This document shows positions 36,059 to 44,406 of a DNA stretch of 64,000 nt, in pieces. The DNA is taken from contig NZ_FSRM01000001.1 in NCBI RefSeq assembly GCF_900141745.1, forward strand, positions 2,790,001 to 2,854,000. The letters run 5' to 3'. The stretch's first letter is position 1; each line of letters begins with the position of its first letter. Position numbers and translations under genes: made by a program. The notes under the pieces are model-generated. The model ran no database searches and had not been told where the DNA came from. It worked only from the letters and a program-made list of their open reading frames with translations. The DNA is from Paraburkholderia phenazinium (GTDB taxonomy: Bacteria > Pseudomonadota > Gammaproteobacteria > Burkholderiales > Burkholderiaceae).

Positions 36059-36151
36059 ATGTCGCACTTCATGCAGGGCGCGGTGACGCTAGGTGGTTGC
36101 ATCGGCATGTTCACGCTGATGGTGACCATGATTGAAATGCTGAAGGGATAA
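36059..36151 (+). CDS. 30-residue hydrophobic membrane micro-protein
   Basis: A short reading frame from ATG 36059 to TAA 36151. It encodes 30 residues that are almost entirely one hydrophobic helix: it starts MSHFMQGAVTLGGCIGMF and ends with a short Glu/Lys-containing tail. A strong ribosome binding site, GAGGAGA (36044-36050), lies eight bases upstream. An AT-rich stretch (35970-36025) could hold its promoter, and a 9-bp terminator-like stem starts eight bases after the stop. These independent signs support a real small gene, although I do not recognise the family. It has five Met and one Cys. It is divergent from the creatininase-like gene. Confidence 0.65.
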   Translation: MSHFMQGAVTLGGCIGMFTLMVTMIEMLKG

Positions 36152-36158
36152 CAGCATC

Positions 36159-36197
36159 GGCCTTCAGCCCGTGGCATCTCGCCACGAACTGAAGGCC
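36159..36197. terminator. Terminator-like hairpin between convergent genes
   Basis: GGCCTTCAG (36159-36167) pairs perfectly with CTGAAGGCC (36189-36197), and inside it GTGGC (36171-36175) pairs with GCCAC (36181-36185). It lies between the micro-protein gene (plus) and the aldo/keto reductase gene (minus). It has no long T-run. Confidence 0.7.
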
Positions 36198-36220
36198 GGC
36201 CACCCGCCATCAACTGCAGG

Positions 36221-37261
36221 TTACGACGCTCCACCTGACACCGGCGACGGATTGCGTTCCGCGAAGCCTTCCTGATGCCAGTACGGATACACGGGGCGCA
36301 CTGCGCTGGCGGCATCGAGCTTCGCCATCTGTTCGGCCGTCAGATTCCAGCCGACGGCGCCGAGATTCTGCCGCAACTGTTCTTCGTTACGCGCACCGAT
36401 CAGCACCGTCGAAACCGTGGGACGTTGCAACAGCCAGTTCAGCGCAATCTGCGGCACGGTCTTGCCGGTTTCGGCCGCCACTTCGTCGATCGCGTCGAGC
36501 ACGCGGAACAGATATTCGTCCGGCACCGGCGGACCCATGTCAGCGGTTTTATGCAGGCGGCTCTTTTCCGGCAACGGTTGACCGCGTTTCAGCTTGCCGG
36601 TCAGACGCCCCCAGCCGAGCGGACTCCACACCACCGCGCCCAGGCCCTGGTCGAGTCCGAGCGGCATCAACTCCCATTCGTAGTCGCGTCCTACCAGCGA
36701 GTAATACGCCTGATTCGCGACGTAACGCGGATAGCCATAACGGTCGGCCACGTCTTGCGACTTCATCAGATGCCAGCCGGAAAAATTCGACACGCCTGTA
36801 TAGCGGATCTTGCCTGCCCGCACGAGATCGTCGAGCGTCGACATTACTTCGACGACCGGCGTCTTGGCATCGAAGCCATGTAGCTGGAACAGGTCGATAT
36901 AGTCGGTCTGCAGACGCTTCAAGGCGGCGTCGACAGACTGGATCAGGTGAAAACGCGACGAGCCGACACTGTTGGGCCCATCGTCGAAACGGAAGGTGGC
37001 CTTGGTCGAGATGATGACCTTGTCGCGCTTGCCCTTGATCGCTTCGCCGAGCACGGCTTCGGACGAGCCTTTCGAATAGATGTCGGCGCTGTCGAACATC
37101 GTCACGCCCGCGTCGAGACAGATATCGATCAGACGGCGTGCTTCGGCGACATCGGTTGCGCCCCACGCCTCGAAGAATTCGCCCTTGCCGCCAAATGTTC
37201 CCGTGCCGAAGCTGAGCACCGGAACCTTGAAGCCGGACGCGCCCAAATATCTCTGTTCCAT
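36221..37261 (-). CDS. Aldo/keto reductase (second copy)
   Basis: A 346-residue NADPH-dependent reductase. Catalytic residues appear in MFDSADIYSKGSSE, ISTKATF and LFQLHGFD, and the cofactor end in TVLIGARNEEQLRQN. The ATG at 37261 follows GGAG by eight bases; an upstream in-frame ATG would add a 17-residue polar extension. It is a paralogue of the reductase at 17109-18170. Substrate unknown. No co-transcribed partner is evident. Confidence 0.92.
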   Translation of the reverse strand: MEQRYLGASGFKVPVLSFGTGTFGGKGEFFEAWGATDVAEARRLIDICLDAGVTMFDSADIYSKGSSEAVLGEAIKGKRDKVIISTKATFRFDDGPNSVGSSRFHLIQSVDAALKRLQTDYIDLFQLHGFDAKTPVVEVMSTLDDLVRAGKIRYTGVSNFSGWHLMKSQDVADRYGYPRYVANQAYYSLVGRDYEWELMPLGLDQGLGAVVWSPLGWGRLTGKLKRGQPLPEKSRLHKTADMGPPVPDEYLFRVLDAIDEVAAETGKTVPQIALNWLLQRPTVSTVLIGARNEEQLRQNLGAVGWNLTAEQMAKLDAASAVRPVYPYWHQEGFAERNPSPVSGGAS

Positions 37262-37510
37262 CGAATAATCTCCGTAAGGTTGCTTCGCATTTGCTGCTCG
37301 CTTACTGCTCATGTGCTGCTAATGCGCCGCCCGATGGCCACGCATTTTCCATCCTGCAACAACAGGGCTCGAGTCTACGCGCGTCCGCCGGATCGCGTCG
37401 GCGACGCCGGCAGCCTTGGGGAGTTGCAACGCCGTGTAGAAAATTCAAGCGGAGAGGATGACCTTACCTGCGACAGTCCCGCCAGTTCACCAGACTCACC
37501 CGGTTCACCG

Positions 37511-39661
37511 TCACTCGCAAGTCACGAGCGCATGCAGTTCGTCGATATTGAATGGCTTGGCGAGAATCGCCACGCCGATATGTTTGGCGCGTTCCAGTTC
37601 GTCGGCGTAGCCGGTCATCAAGGCGATCTTCTGGGCGGGCCAGGAAGTGCGCACCCGTTCTGCGAGGTCGACGCCGTTCAGCTTGCCGGGCATCTGGATG
37701 TCGGAGAGCACCAGTTCGAAAGTCTCCCCGGCGGTGAGGACATCAAGTGCCCGGTCCGCAGTCGCTTCGTGATGCACTTCGCATCCGAAAGTTTGCAACA
37801 CGGCCGCGATGCCCGCTGCGACATCCGCGTTGTCCTCCACCAGCAGCACCACGCCCTGCGCAGCGGAGTGGTCGTCGCCGGTCGCCGTGGCGACTACCGG
37901 CTGCGCCGCCCGCGCTTCGCGGTAACGCGGCAGATATAGACGCACCGTCGTGCCGCTGCCCACCACGCTGTCTATTTTCGCGGTGCCGCCCGATTGTTCG
38001 CACATCGCGAGGACCTGCGCGAGCCCGAGGCCTGTGCCAGAACCGTGCAGCTTGGTCGTGAAAAGCGGCTCGAAGGCGCGGCGCGCCACCGCCTCGGCCA
38101 TGCCCTCGCCGTCATCGGAACAGGTGATGAGCACGTATTCGCCATCGGGCAGCAATGTGTCGCTCGACACCAGCCGCACGTTCTGGCAGCGAATCGCGAA
38201 GCGCCCGCCTCGCGGCATCGCATCGCGCGCGTTGACCGCGAGGTTCATGATGGCGAACTCGAGCTCGGTCGGGTCGACCAGCACGCGCCAGATCTCGTCC
38301 ATCAGATTGAGCTTCACCTGCACCTTGTCGCCCACCGCCGCGTCGATCAGCGGGGCGGCGCCGGGCAGCCATTTCGCCAGCTGGACCGGCTCCTGTTTGA
38401 GCGGCTGCTTGCGCGCCACGCTCAGGAGGCGGCGCGTCAACGCCTCCGCAGTCGAGGTGGCGCGCTCCACCGCCTTCACCTCGTTTTCCATGTTGTTGAA
38501 GCCCTTGTGGCGGGCCATCTGCATGTTGGACGAGACGACCATCAGCAGATTGTTGAAGTCGTGCGCGACGTTGGCCACCAGATTGCCGAGCGCGCCCATG
38601 CGTTGCAACTGACGGGTCGATGCCTCGGCGGAAAGCCGCATCGCCACTTCGCCCTGCCAGCGCTCCCAGGCCTGACGCTCGGTCTCGAGCTGGCGCAGCG
38701 AGAAGAACACCAGCAGCCAGATGGCGATGCACGGCACCACCGTGATGGTCGCGATCAGGAAGAAGTGGTGCCACCACTGCTCATAGATCGCGGAGGTGGC
38801 GTAGGCGCTCATCACATACAGCGGATAGTCGGCGACCCGGCGGAATGCCAGCAGCCGCTCCACCCCGTCGACGCTCGAAGTCATCCGCACGTGGCCGAAC
38901 AGTTCCTTGTCGCGCAACGCATCGGTAAACGGCGTATGCGCCGACAGCTCGGTGCCCGGTGGCCAGCCCGGATAACGCACCAGCAACTGGCCGTCCTGGC
39001 GGTACAGGCCGAGCGCGAGCGATGGGTCGCCTCCCGTCAGGTCGCTGTAAAAACGCGAGAAATAGTCGCTGCGCAGCGCGATGGAGACTTCGCCGAGGAA
39101 GCGCCCGTCCGCCGTCGAGCGGGCCAGCGTCGTGTTGAACACATCGGTCTGCGAGACCTGCCCGTACATCGGCAGCGAGAAGTACGTCGACGGGCGGATC
39201 GCCTTTGCCGAGAGGAAATCGTCGCGTGTGGCGACCGAGACGTCCGGGGCGGGAAAGACGCGGCTATTGACCAGCAGCTTGCCCGCCGGGTCGAAGATCG
39301 CAATGGCCGCCACCTGCGGGAAGTCGCCGCCAATCTCGCGCAGGTGCTGGAAGATCTCGCCTTCGTGGGCGCGGATCGCGGCCGCGTCGTCGTCACCCAG
39401 CAGGTCGAGAATACGGGCGATGATCTGCTGGTTCAGATCGAGCACCTTGACCGCCTGCTCGTCGGTCACGCGTGCGAGGCGGTCGATCATGTTGTCGGAA
39501 TCGGCAATCCGGCGCTGATAGTCGAAGTATCCGTAGCCTGCGAGACAGGCGAGCGGAAACAGGATCGAGGCGACGAACACCACGAGCAGGATGCGCCGCG
39601 TTGCAGCAAAGTTGCGTAACGGCAGGGGTAAGTCGACGACGGCGCGCTCCGCATGTTGCAC
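37511..39661 (-). CDS. Hybrid sensor histidine kinase with receiver domain
   Basis: A 716-residue membrane sensor. One helix near residues 23-45 and a second near 300-320 bracket a periplasmic dCache/CHASE-like sensing domain (PAGKLLVNSRVFPAPD, GLYRQDGQLLVRYPG). The phospho-accepting His is near residue 365 in NVAHDFNNLL. The ATPase domain follows with NLAVNARDAM, DDGEGM and GSGTGLGLA. A receiver domain ends the protein, with the phospho-Asp near 653 in LVLSDIQMPG. The HDFNNLL-type kinase usually acts as a self-contained phosphorelay. It is divergent from the efflux operon beginning at 39914, suggesting a link. Confidence 0.9.
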   Translation of the reverse strand: MQHAERAVVDLPLPLRNFAATRRILLVVFVASILFPLACLAGYGYFDYQRRIADSDNMIDRLARVTDEQAVKVLDLNQQIIARILDLLGDDDAAAIRAHEGEIFQHLREIGGDFPQVAAIAIFDPAGKLLVNSRVFPAPDVSVATRDDFLSAKAIRPSTYFSLPMYGQVSQTDVFNTTLARSTADGRFLGEVSIALRSDYFSRFYSDLTGGDPSLALGLYRQDGQLLVRYPGWPPGTELSAHTPFTDALRDKELFGHVRMTSSVDGVERLLAFRRVADYPLYVMSAYATSAIYEQWWHHFFLIATITVVPCIAIWLLVFFSLRQLETERQAWERWQGEVAMRLSAEASTRQLQRMGALGNLVANVAHDFNNLLMVVSSNMQMARHKGFNNMENEVKAVERATSTAEALTRRLLSVARKQPLKQEPVQLAKWLPGAAPLIDAAVGDKVQVKLNLMDEIWRVLVDPTELEFAIMNLAVNARDAMPRGGRFAIRCQNVRLVSSDTLLPDGEYVLITCSDDGEGMAEAVARRAFEPLFTTKLHGSGTGLGLAQVLAMCEQSGGTAKIDSVVGSGTTVRLYLPRYREARAAQPVVATATGDDHSAAQGVVLLVEDNADVAAGIAAVLQTFGCEVHHEATADRALDVLTAGETFELVLSDIQMPGKLNGVDLAERVRTSWPAQKIALMTGYADELERAKHIGVAILAKPFNIDELHALVTCE

Positions 39662-39913
39662 GTGACGATCTCCTCTGACGAATCGATAAAATCAGTGTAG
39701 GTCGAACTGGGTGGCTTGCAGACAACGTGCCCGATACCGCGCGCGACCCTAATTCGGTTTCGCCTGACTGTACGACAGGCCGCGCCCAGACACAAACATA
39801 TGGCGCTTACAGCAGGCTCTATGGCGTTCAAGGGCGTTCCGTCGCGATCCGCCAGGCAACTGGGCACAACGATTGCTGCCGCAGCGGGCACCGCCCTATC
39901 GGAACGAATCGTC

Positions 39914-41161
39914 ATGTCTGACCAGACCGCTCCATCCCACGGTGATGAAGACCAGCAACGCGACCGGCAATCCAGCGCCGGCGACTCCGGGCGCGCGGCG
40001 AGCGGCCAGAACGGCGCGAACGACCGGTCCACCAAGAACGACAACGGCAGCAAAAACGACAAGGACAGCAATAACGGCAACGGCAAGGACGAAAAGGATG
40101 GCAAGGACGCCAACGGCTCCGGAAAGAACAAGAGCAAAAAGCCGCTGATCATCCTTGCCGTAGTGGCCGTGATCCTGCTGATCGGCGCGTTTATCTGGTG
40201 GTTCGCGACCCGCAACCAGGTCACCACCGACGACGCCTACACCGACGGCAACGCCATCACGATTGCGCCGCAAGTCTCGGGTTACGTGGTCCAGCTGGCG
40301 ATCAACGACAACGTCTACGTGCACAAGGGCGAGCTGCTGGTCGTCATCGACAAGCGCGAGTATCAGGCCCAGGTGGACGCCGCCCAGGCTCAACTGGGGC
40401 TCGCGCAGGCGCAGTTGAATGCGGCCCAGGTCCAGCTCGATATCGCGCGGGTGCAGTATCCGGCGCAGTACCTGCAGGCCAAGGCGCAAACCTCTTCGGC
40501 CGAGGCCAACCTGAAGCAGGCGCAGGCCGCCTACGTGCGTCAGCATGCGGTCGACCAGCGCGCCACCTCGCAGCAGAACATCGATACCGCCGACGCGCAG
40601 CAGCAAACCGCCCGCGCCAGCGTGCAGCAGGCACAAGCCCAGCAGCAGACGGCGAGCCTCGTGCCGCAGCAGATCAGGCAGACCGAGGCGACGGTGGAAG
40701 AACGCCGTCAGCAGGTTCAGCAGGCTGAGGCGCAGCTCGAGCAGGCACGCCTCAATCTCTCGTACTGCGAAGTGCGGGCGCCCTCCGATGGCTGGGTCAC
40801 GCGCCGCAATGTGCAGTACGGCAGCTTCCTGCAGGCGGGCGTGTCGCTGTTCTCGATCGTCACGCCGGACGTCTGGGTGACGGCCAACTTCAAGGAGTCG
40901 CAACTCGAGCGCATGCGCCCTGGCGACAAGGTGAACGTCGAGGTCGATGCGTATCCGAAGCTCGAACTGCATGGTCATATCGACAGCGTGCAGCTCGGCA
41001 GCGGCTCGGTTTTCTCGGCCTTCCCGGCGGAAAATGCGACCGGCAACTTCGTCAAGATCGTCCAGCGCGTGCCGGTGAAGATCGTGATCGACGACGGCAT
41101 GCCGCGCGATCAGCCTCTCGGTCTCGGACTTTCGGTGTCGCCCAAGGTCTTCCTGAAATGA
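39914..41161 (+). CDS. HlyD/EmrA-family membrane fusion protein
   Basis: A 415-residue periplasmic adaptor of a tripartite efflux pump. Residues 1-76 are a cytoplasmic low-complexity tail rich in Asn, Asp, Lys and Gly; a membrane helix spans 77-97. The lipoyl half-motif (TIAPQVSGYVVQLAINDN), a long Gln/Ala-rich coiled coil (about 150-250) and a beta-barrel follow (VRAPSDGWVTRRNVQYGS). The ATG at 39914 is chosen, though its ribosome binding site is weak and the frame runs on upstream. It overlaps the transporter start by ATGA (41158-41161), so translation is coupled. Confidence 0.9.
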   Translation: MSDQTAPSHGDEDQQRDRQSSAGDSGRAASGQNGANDRSTKNDNGSKNDKDSNNGNGKDEKDGKDANGSGKNKSKKPLIILAVVAVILLIGAFIWWFATRNQVTTDDAYTDGNAITIAPQVSGYVVQLAINDNVYVHKGELLVVIDKREYQAQVDAAQAQLGLAQAQLNAAQVQLDIARVQYPAQYLQAKAQTSSAEANLKQAQAAYVRQHAVDQRATSQQNIDTADAQQQTARASVQQAQAQQQTASLVPQQIRQTEATVEERRQQVQQAEAQLEQARLNLSYCEVRAPSDGWVTRRNVQYGSFLQAGVSLFSIVTPDVWVTANFKESQLERMRPGDKVNVEVDAYPKLELHGHIDSVQLGSGSVFSAFPAENATGNFVKIVQRVPVKIVIDDGMPRDQPLGLGLSVSPKVFLK

Positions 41162-42723
41162 GCGAGGCCAACTGGAAGCCTGCCGGCAATCCATGGCTGA
41201 TCGCGATCGTCGTGACGCTGGCCGCGTTCATGGAAGTGCTCGACACCACCATCGTCAACGTGGCGCTGCCGCATATTGCCGGCACCATGTCGGCCAGCTA
41301 CGACGAAGCGACCTGGACCTTAACCTCCTACCTGGTGGCGAACGGCATCGTGTTGCCGATCTCAGGTTTCCTTGGCCGGGTGATGGGCCGCAAGCGCTAT
41401 TTCCTGGTCTGCATCGTGGCGTTTACAATCTGCTCGTTCCTGTGCGGGATTGCCAGCAACCTGATGCAGCTGATCGTGTTCCGGCTGCTGCAAGGGTTCT
41501 TCGGCGGCGGTCTGCAGCCGAACCAGCAGTCGATCATTCTCGACACCTTCCCGCCTGAACAACGGGGACGCGCGTTTTCGATTTCGGCGGTGGCGATCGT
41601 GGTTGCGCCGGTGCTGGGCCCGACGCTCGGCGGCTGGATCACCGATAACTTCTCGTGGCGCTGGGTCTTCCTGCTCAACGTGCCGGTGGGCATTCTCACC
41701 TCGCTCGCCGTGATGCAGCTGGTCGAAGATCCGCCGTGGCGCAACAAGGACAGCGGCAAGGTGTCGATTGACTATATCGGCATTACGCTGATCGCGATCG
41801 GTCTCGGCTGCCTGCAGGTGATGCTCGATCGCGGCGAAGACGACGACTGGTTTTCGTCGACGTTCATTCGCATCTTTGCGGCGCTGGCGGTGGCGGGCAT
41901 AGCGGGGGCGATAGCGTGGCTGCTCTATGCGAAGAAGCCCGTGGTGAATCTGGCGTGCATGAGGGATCGTAACTTCGCGCTTGGCTGCATCACCATGGCG
42001 GCCTTTGCGATGATGCTCTATGGCAGTGCCGTGCTCGTGCCACAACTCGCCCAGCAGCAACTCGGCTATACCGCGACGCTGGCGGGGCTCGTGCTATCGC
42101 CTGGCGCGATTCTGATCGTCATGGAGATTCCGATCATCAGCCGCGCGATGCCCTACGTGCAGACGCGTTTCCTCGTGGCGACCGGTTTTCTGCTGCTCGC
42201 GCTCGCCCTTGCCTACTCGCATACCCTCGTGCCGAATGTCGACTACGACACGCTCGTCAAGATGCGTAGCGCGCAGTCGATTGCGATCGGCTTTCTGTTC
42301 GTGCCGATTACGACGCTCGCCTATCTGACCGTGCCGCGCGAACTCAACGACGACGCCTCGGCGCTGTTTACGATGTTCCGTAACGTGGCGGGGTCGATCG
42401 GCATTTCGTTATCCACCGCGCTGATTCGCGAGCGCACCCAGGCGCGCATGGCGCATTTGTCGGTCCATACGACGACGCTCTCGCAGAACTACAACGACAC
42501 GCTGCAGCGCACGGCGCATACGATTGCCGGCATGACCGGCCAGCCGCTCGCGCAGGCGATGAAAACCGCCGCCGGGCAACTCTATACGACCTTCATCTCA
42601 CAGGCGACCATTCTGGCTTACGTGGATGTGTTCGGCTACCTCGCACTTTTCTGCGCCATGGTCATTCCCGTGACGTTTTTCTTTTCTCCGGCCAAAGCCG
42701 CAGGCGGCGGAGGAGGACACTGA
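41158..42723 (+). CDS. DHA2-family (EmrB-like) multidrug efflux transporter
   Basis: A 521-residue major facilitator with about 14 hydrophobic segments, driven by the proton gradient. Typical DHA2 motifs are visible: LDTTIVNVALPHI in helix 1, GFLGRVMGRKRYF (loop 2-3) and APVLGPTLGGWI in helix 5. A C-terminal Gly-rich tail (AAGGGGGH) is unusual but short. It is the pump of a three-part export system with the fusion protein before it and the NodT-type channel immediately after (one base between stop and ATG). Confidence 0.94.
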   Translation: MSEANWKPAGNPWLIAIVVTLAAFMEVLDTTIVNVALPHIAGTMSASYDEATWTLTSYLVANGIVLPISGFLGRVMGRKRYFLVCIVAFTICSFLCGIASNLMQLIVFRLLQGFFGGGLQPNQQSIILDTFPPEQRGRAFSISAVAIVVAPVLGPTLGGWITDNFSWRWVFLLNVPVGILTSLAVMQLVEDPPWRNKDSGKVSIDYIGITLIAIGLGCLQVMLDRGEDDDWFSSTFIRIFAALAVAGIAGAIAWLLYAKKPVVNLACMRDRNFALGCITMAAFAMMLYGSAVLVPQLAQQQLGYTATLAGLVLSPGAILIVMEIPIISRAMPYVQTRFLVATGFLLLALALAYSHTLVPNVDYDTLVKMRSAQSIAIGFLFVPITTLAYLTVPRELNDDASALFTMFRNVAGSIGISLSTALIRERTQARMAHLSVHTTTLSQNYNDTLQRTAHTIAGMTGQPLAQAMKTAAGQLYTTFISQATILAYVDVFGYLALFCAMVIPVTFFFSPAKAAGGGGGH

Positions 42724-42724
42724 T

Positions 42725-44389
42725 ATGAGCCACGTTCGCCGCGTACGACGTGCCGCGCTCCGGCGTGCACTCCCCGTTGCACTTCCTCTTGCAGTGCTGC
42801 TCGGCGCCTGCACGGTTGGACCGCAGTTTCGCGCTCCGCAAGCCGACACGCCGGCGCAATGGCACGATCCGCAGCAGGCTGCCTCAGAGGCGGCGGCTCG
42901 TGCCGCGACGCCTGCTTCGGCTGCGGCGCCAACAGCCGCATCCGTGCCCACGATGGACTCGGATCCCGATCCGCAATGGTGGCGCAGCTTCTCGGACCCG
43001 ACGCTCGATGGGCTGATCGACCGCGCCGCGCGCGACAACCTTGACCTGCAGGAGGCCGTGCTGCGCATCGTCGAAGCACGCACCCAGGAGCAGAGCGCGG
43101 CTGCGCAAGGTCTGCCCAACGTACGCGCAAGCGGTAGCTATCAGCGCGAACAGCTCGGCGCGAAGGGCTTTCTGGAATCCGATGGCGTCTACAACAAGGT
43201 CGATCAACTGGGCGCGCCGAACTCGCCGGTCAACCAGATCGCCCCTGGGGCGGGCGCTACGCTCGAAAACGGCGCCAACAATGTCCTTAACCAGCTGACC
43301 GCGCCGATCAACCTATGGCAGGTCGGTTTCGATGCTTCGTGGGAGCTGGATCTGTTCGGCCGGGTGCGCCGCTCGGTCGAGGCCGCGCATGCGCAGACCG
43401 AAGAGGCGGTGGAAAGCCGCAACGACGCACTGGTGTCGCTCGAGGCCGAGGTCGCGCAAACCTATATGCAGTTACGCGGCGCCCAGGCATTGCGGCAGAT
43501 TACCCAAAGCCTCGTCGATCAGCAGCGCGATATCGTCGCGTTGACGCAAAGTCAGGCGAAGGTGGGGCTTGCGAGTCAGCTCGATGTAAAAAGTGCGACA
43601 GCGCAATACGCGCAGACCCAGGCGCAGTTGCCTCAATACGATCAGCAGATCCAGCAGGCGCTCAATGGCCTCGCCTATCTGCTCGGCGAGCCGCCGGGCT
43701 CGCTCGCGGATGAACTGTCCGCGCCTGCCGCGGTGCCGCCTGTACCGCCGAGCGTGCCGGTCGGCATGCCGTCGACACTGGCGCGCCGACGTCCGGACAT
43801 CCGCCGTGCCGAGGCGAGTCTGCATGCGGCCACCGCCGATGTCGGCGTCGCGGTGGCGCAGTTCTACCCGGATATCTCGCTGACCGGCCAGGTCGGCACG
43901 CGCGCCACAAACGCGAGCGGTTTGACACACTGGTCGAGCCTGTTCTATTCATTCGGGCCGAGCATCTCGCTGCCGATCTTCGAGGGCGGCTCGCTGGTGG
44001 CTAACCTCCATCTGTCGCAAGCGCAACAGCAGCAGGCTGCACTCGATTACCGCAAGACGGTGCTGATGGCGTTGCGCGATGTCGACAATGCCCTCGCTGT
44101 CTACCGTACCGATCAGGCGCGCCAGGTGTCGCTGGGCGACAGCGTCGCGGCGCAGCAGGCCGCCTTCGAACTCGCGCGCGACAGCTACCGCAAGGGCCTC
44201 GTTACTTTTATCAACGTGCTCGACGCAGAACGGCAGCTAAGCGATGCGCAGCAGCAGTACGCGCAGGAAACCATGCAGGTCAGCACTGACCTCGTGGCAC
44301 TGTACAAGGCGTTGGGCGGCGGATGGCAAGCTGGTGGGAATGCGACAGGCGCGACGGATGCGGTCCCGGCGAAAGCGCCGGGCGGTTGA
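42725..44389 (+). CDS. NodT-family outer-membrane efflux channel lipoprotein
   Basis: A 554-residue outer-membrane factor. Residues 1-28 are a lipoprotein signal with lipobox LLGAC (Cys29). Two OEP domains follow, containing the family stretches WWRSFSDPTLDGLI, SWELDLFGRVRRSV, LARRRPDIRRAEA and FPIF-like FEGGSLVANL. It forms the trimeric exit duct of the pump. About 90 residues after the lipobox carry an Ala-rich insert (AASEAAARAATPASAAAPTA), longer than usual. It is the last gene of the operon and converges on the AI-2E-type gene with 17 bp between stops. Confidence 0.93.
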   Translation: MSHVRRVRRAALRRALPVALPLAVLLGACTVGPQFRAPQADTPAQWHDPQQAASEAAARAATPASAAAPTAASVPTMDSDPDPQWWRSFSDPTLDGLIDRAARDNLDLQEAVLRIVEARTQEQSAAAQGLPNVRASGSYQREQLGAKGFLESDGVYNKVDQLGAPNSPVNQIAPGAGATLENGANNVLNQLTAPINLWQVGFDASWELDLFGRVRRSVEAAHAQTEEAVESRNDALVSLEAEVAQTYMQLRGAQALRQITQSLVDQQRDIVALTQSQAKVGLASQLDVKSATAQYAQTQAQLPQYDQQIQQALNGLAYLLGEPPGSLADELSAPAAVPPVPPSVPVGMPSTLARRRPDIRRAEASLHAATADVGVAVAQFYPDISLTGQVGTRATNASGLTHWSSLFYSFGPSISLPIFEGGSLVANLHLSQAQQQQAALDYRKTVLMALRDVDNALAVYRTDQARQVSLGDSVAAQQAAFELARDSYRKGLVTFINVLDAERQLSDAQQQYAQETMQVSTDLVALYKALGGGWQAGGNATGATDAVPAKAPGG

Positions 44390-44406
44390 GGATGGTACTT
44401 CCAGAA

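Noticed and set aside
37994..39619. Open frame of 541 codons on the plus strand
   Set aside because: It lies antisense to the histidine kinase gene, whose domains are complete. GC-rich codon bias makes such mirror frames common; the translation has no recognisable domain.
39896..41194. Open frame of 432 codons antisense to the membrane fusion protein gene
   Set aside because: The product is Leu/His/Arg-rich and arises from the Gln/Ala codon pattern of the coiled coil on the other strand.
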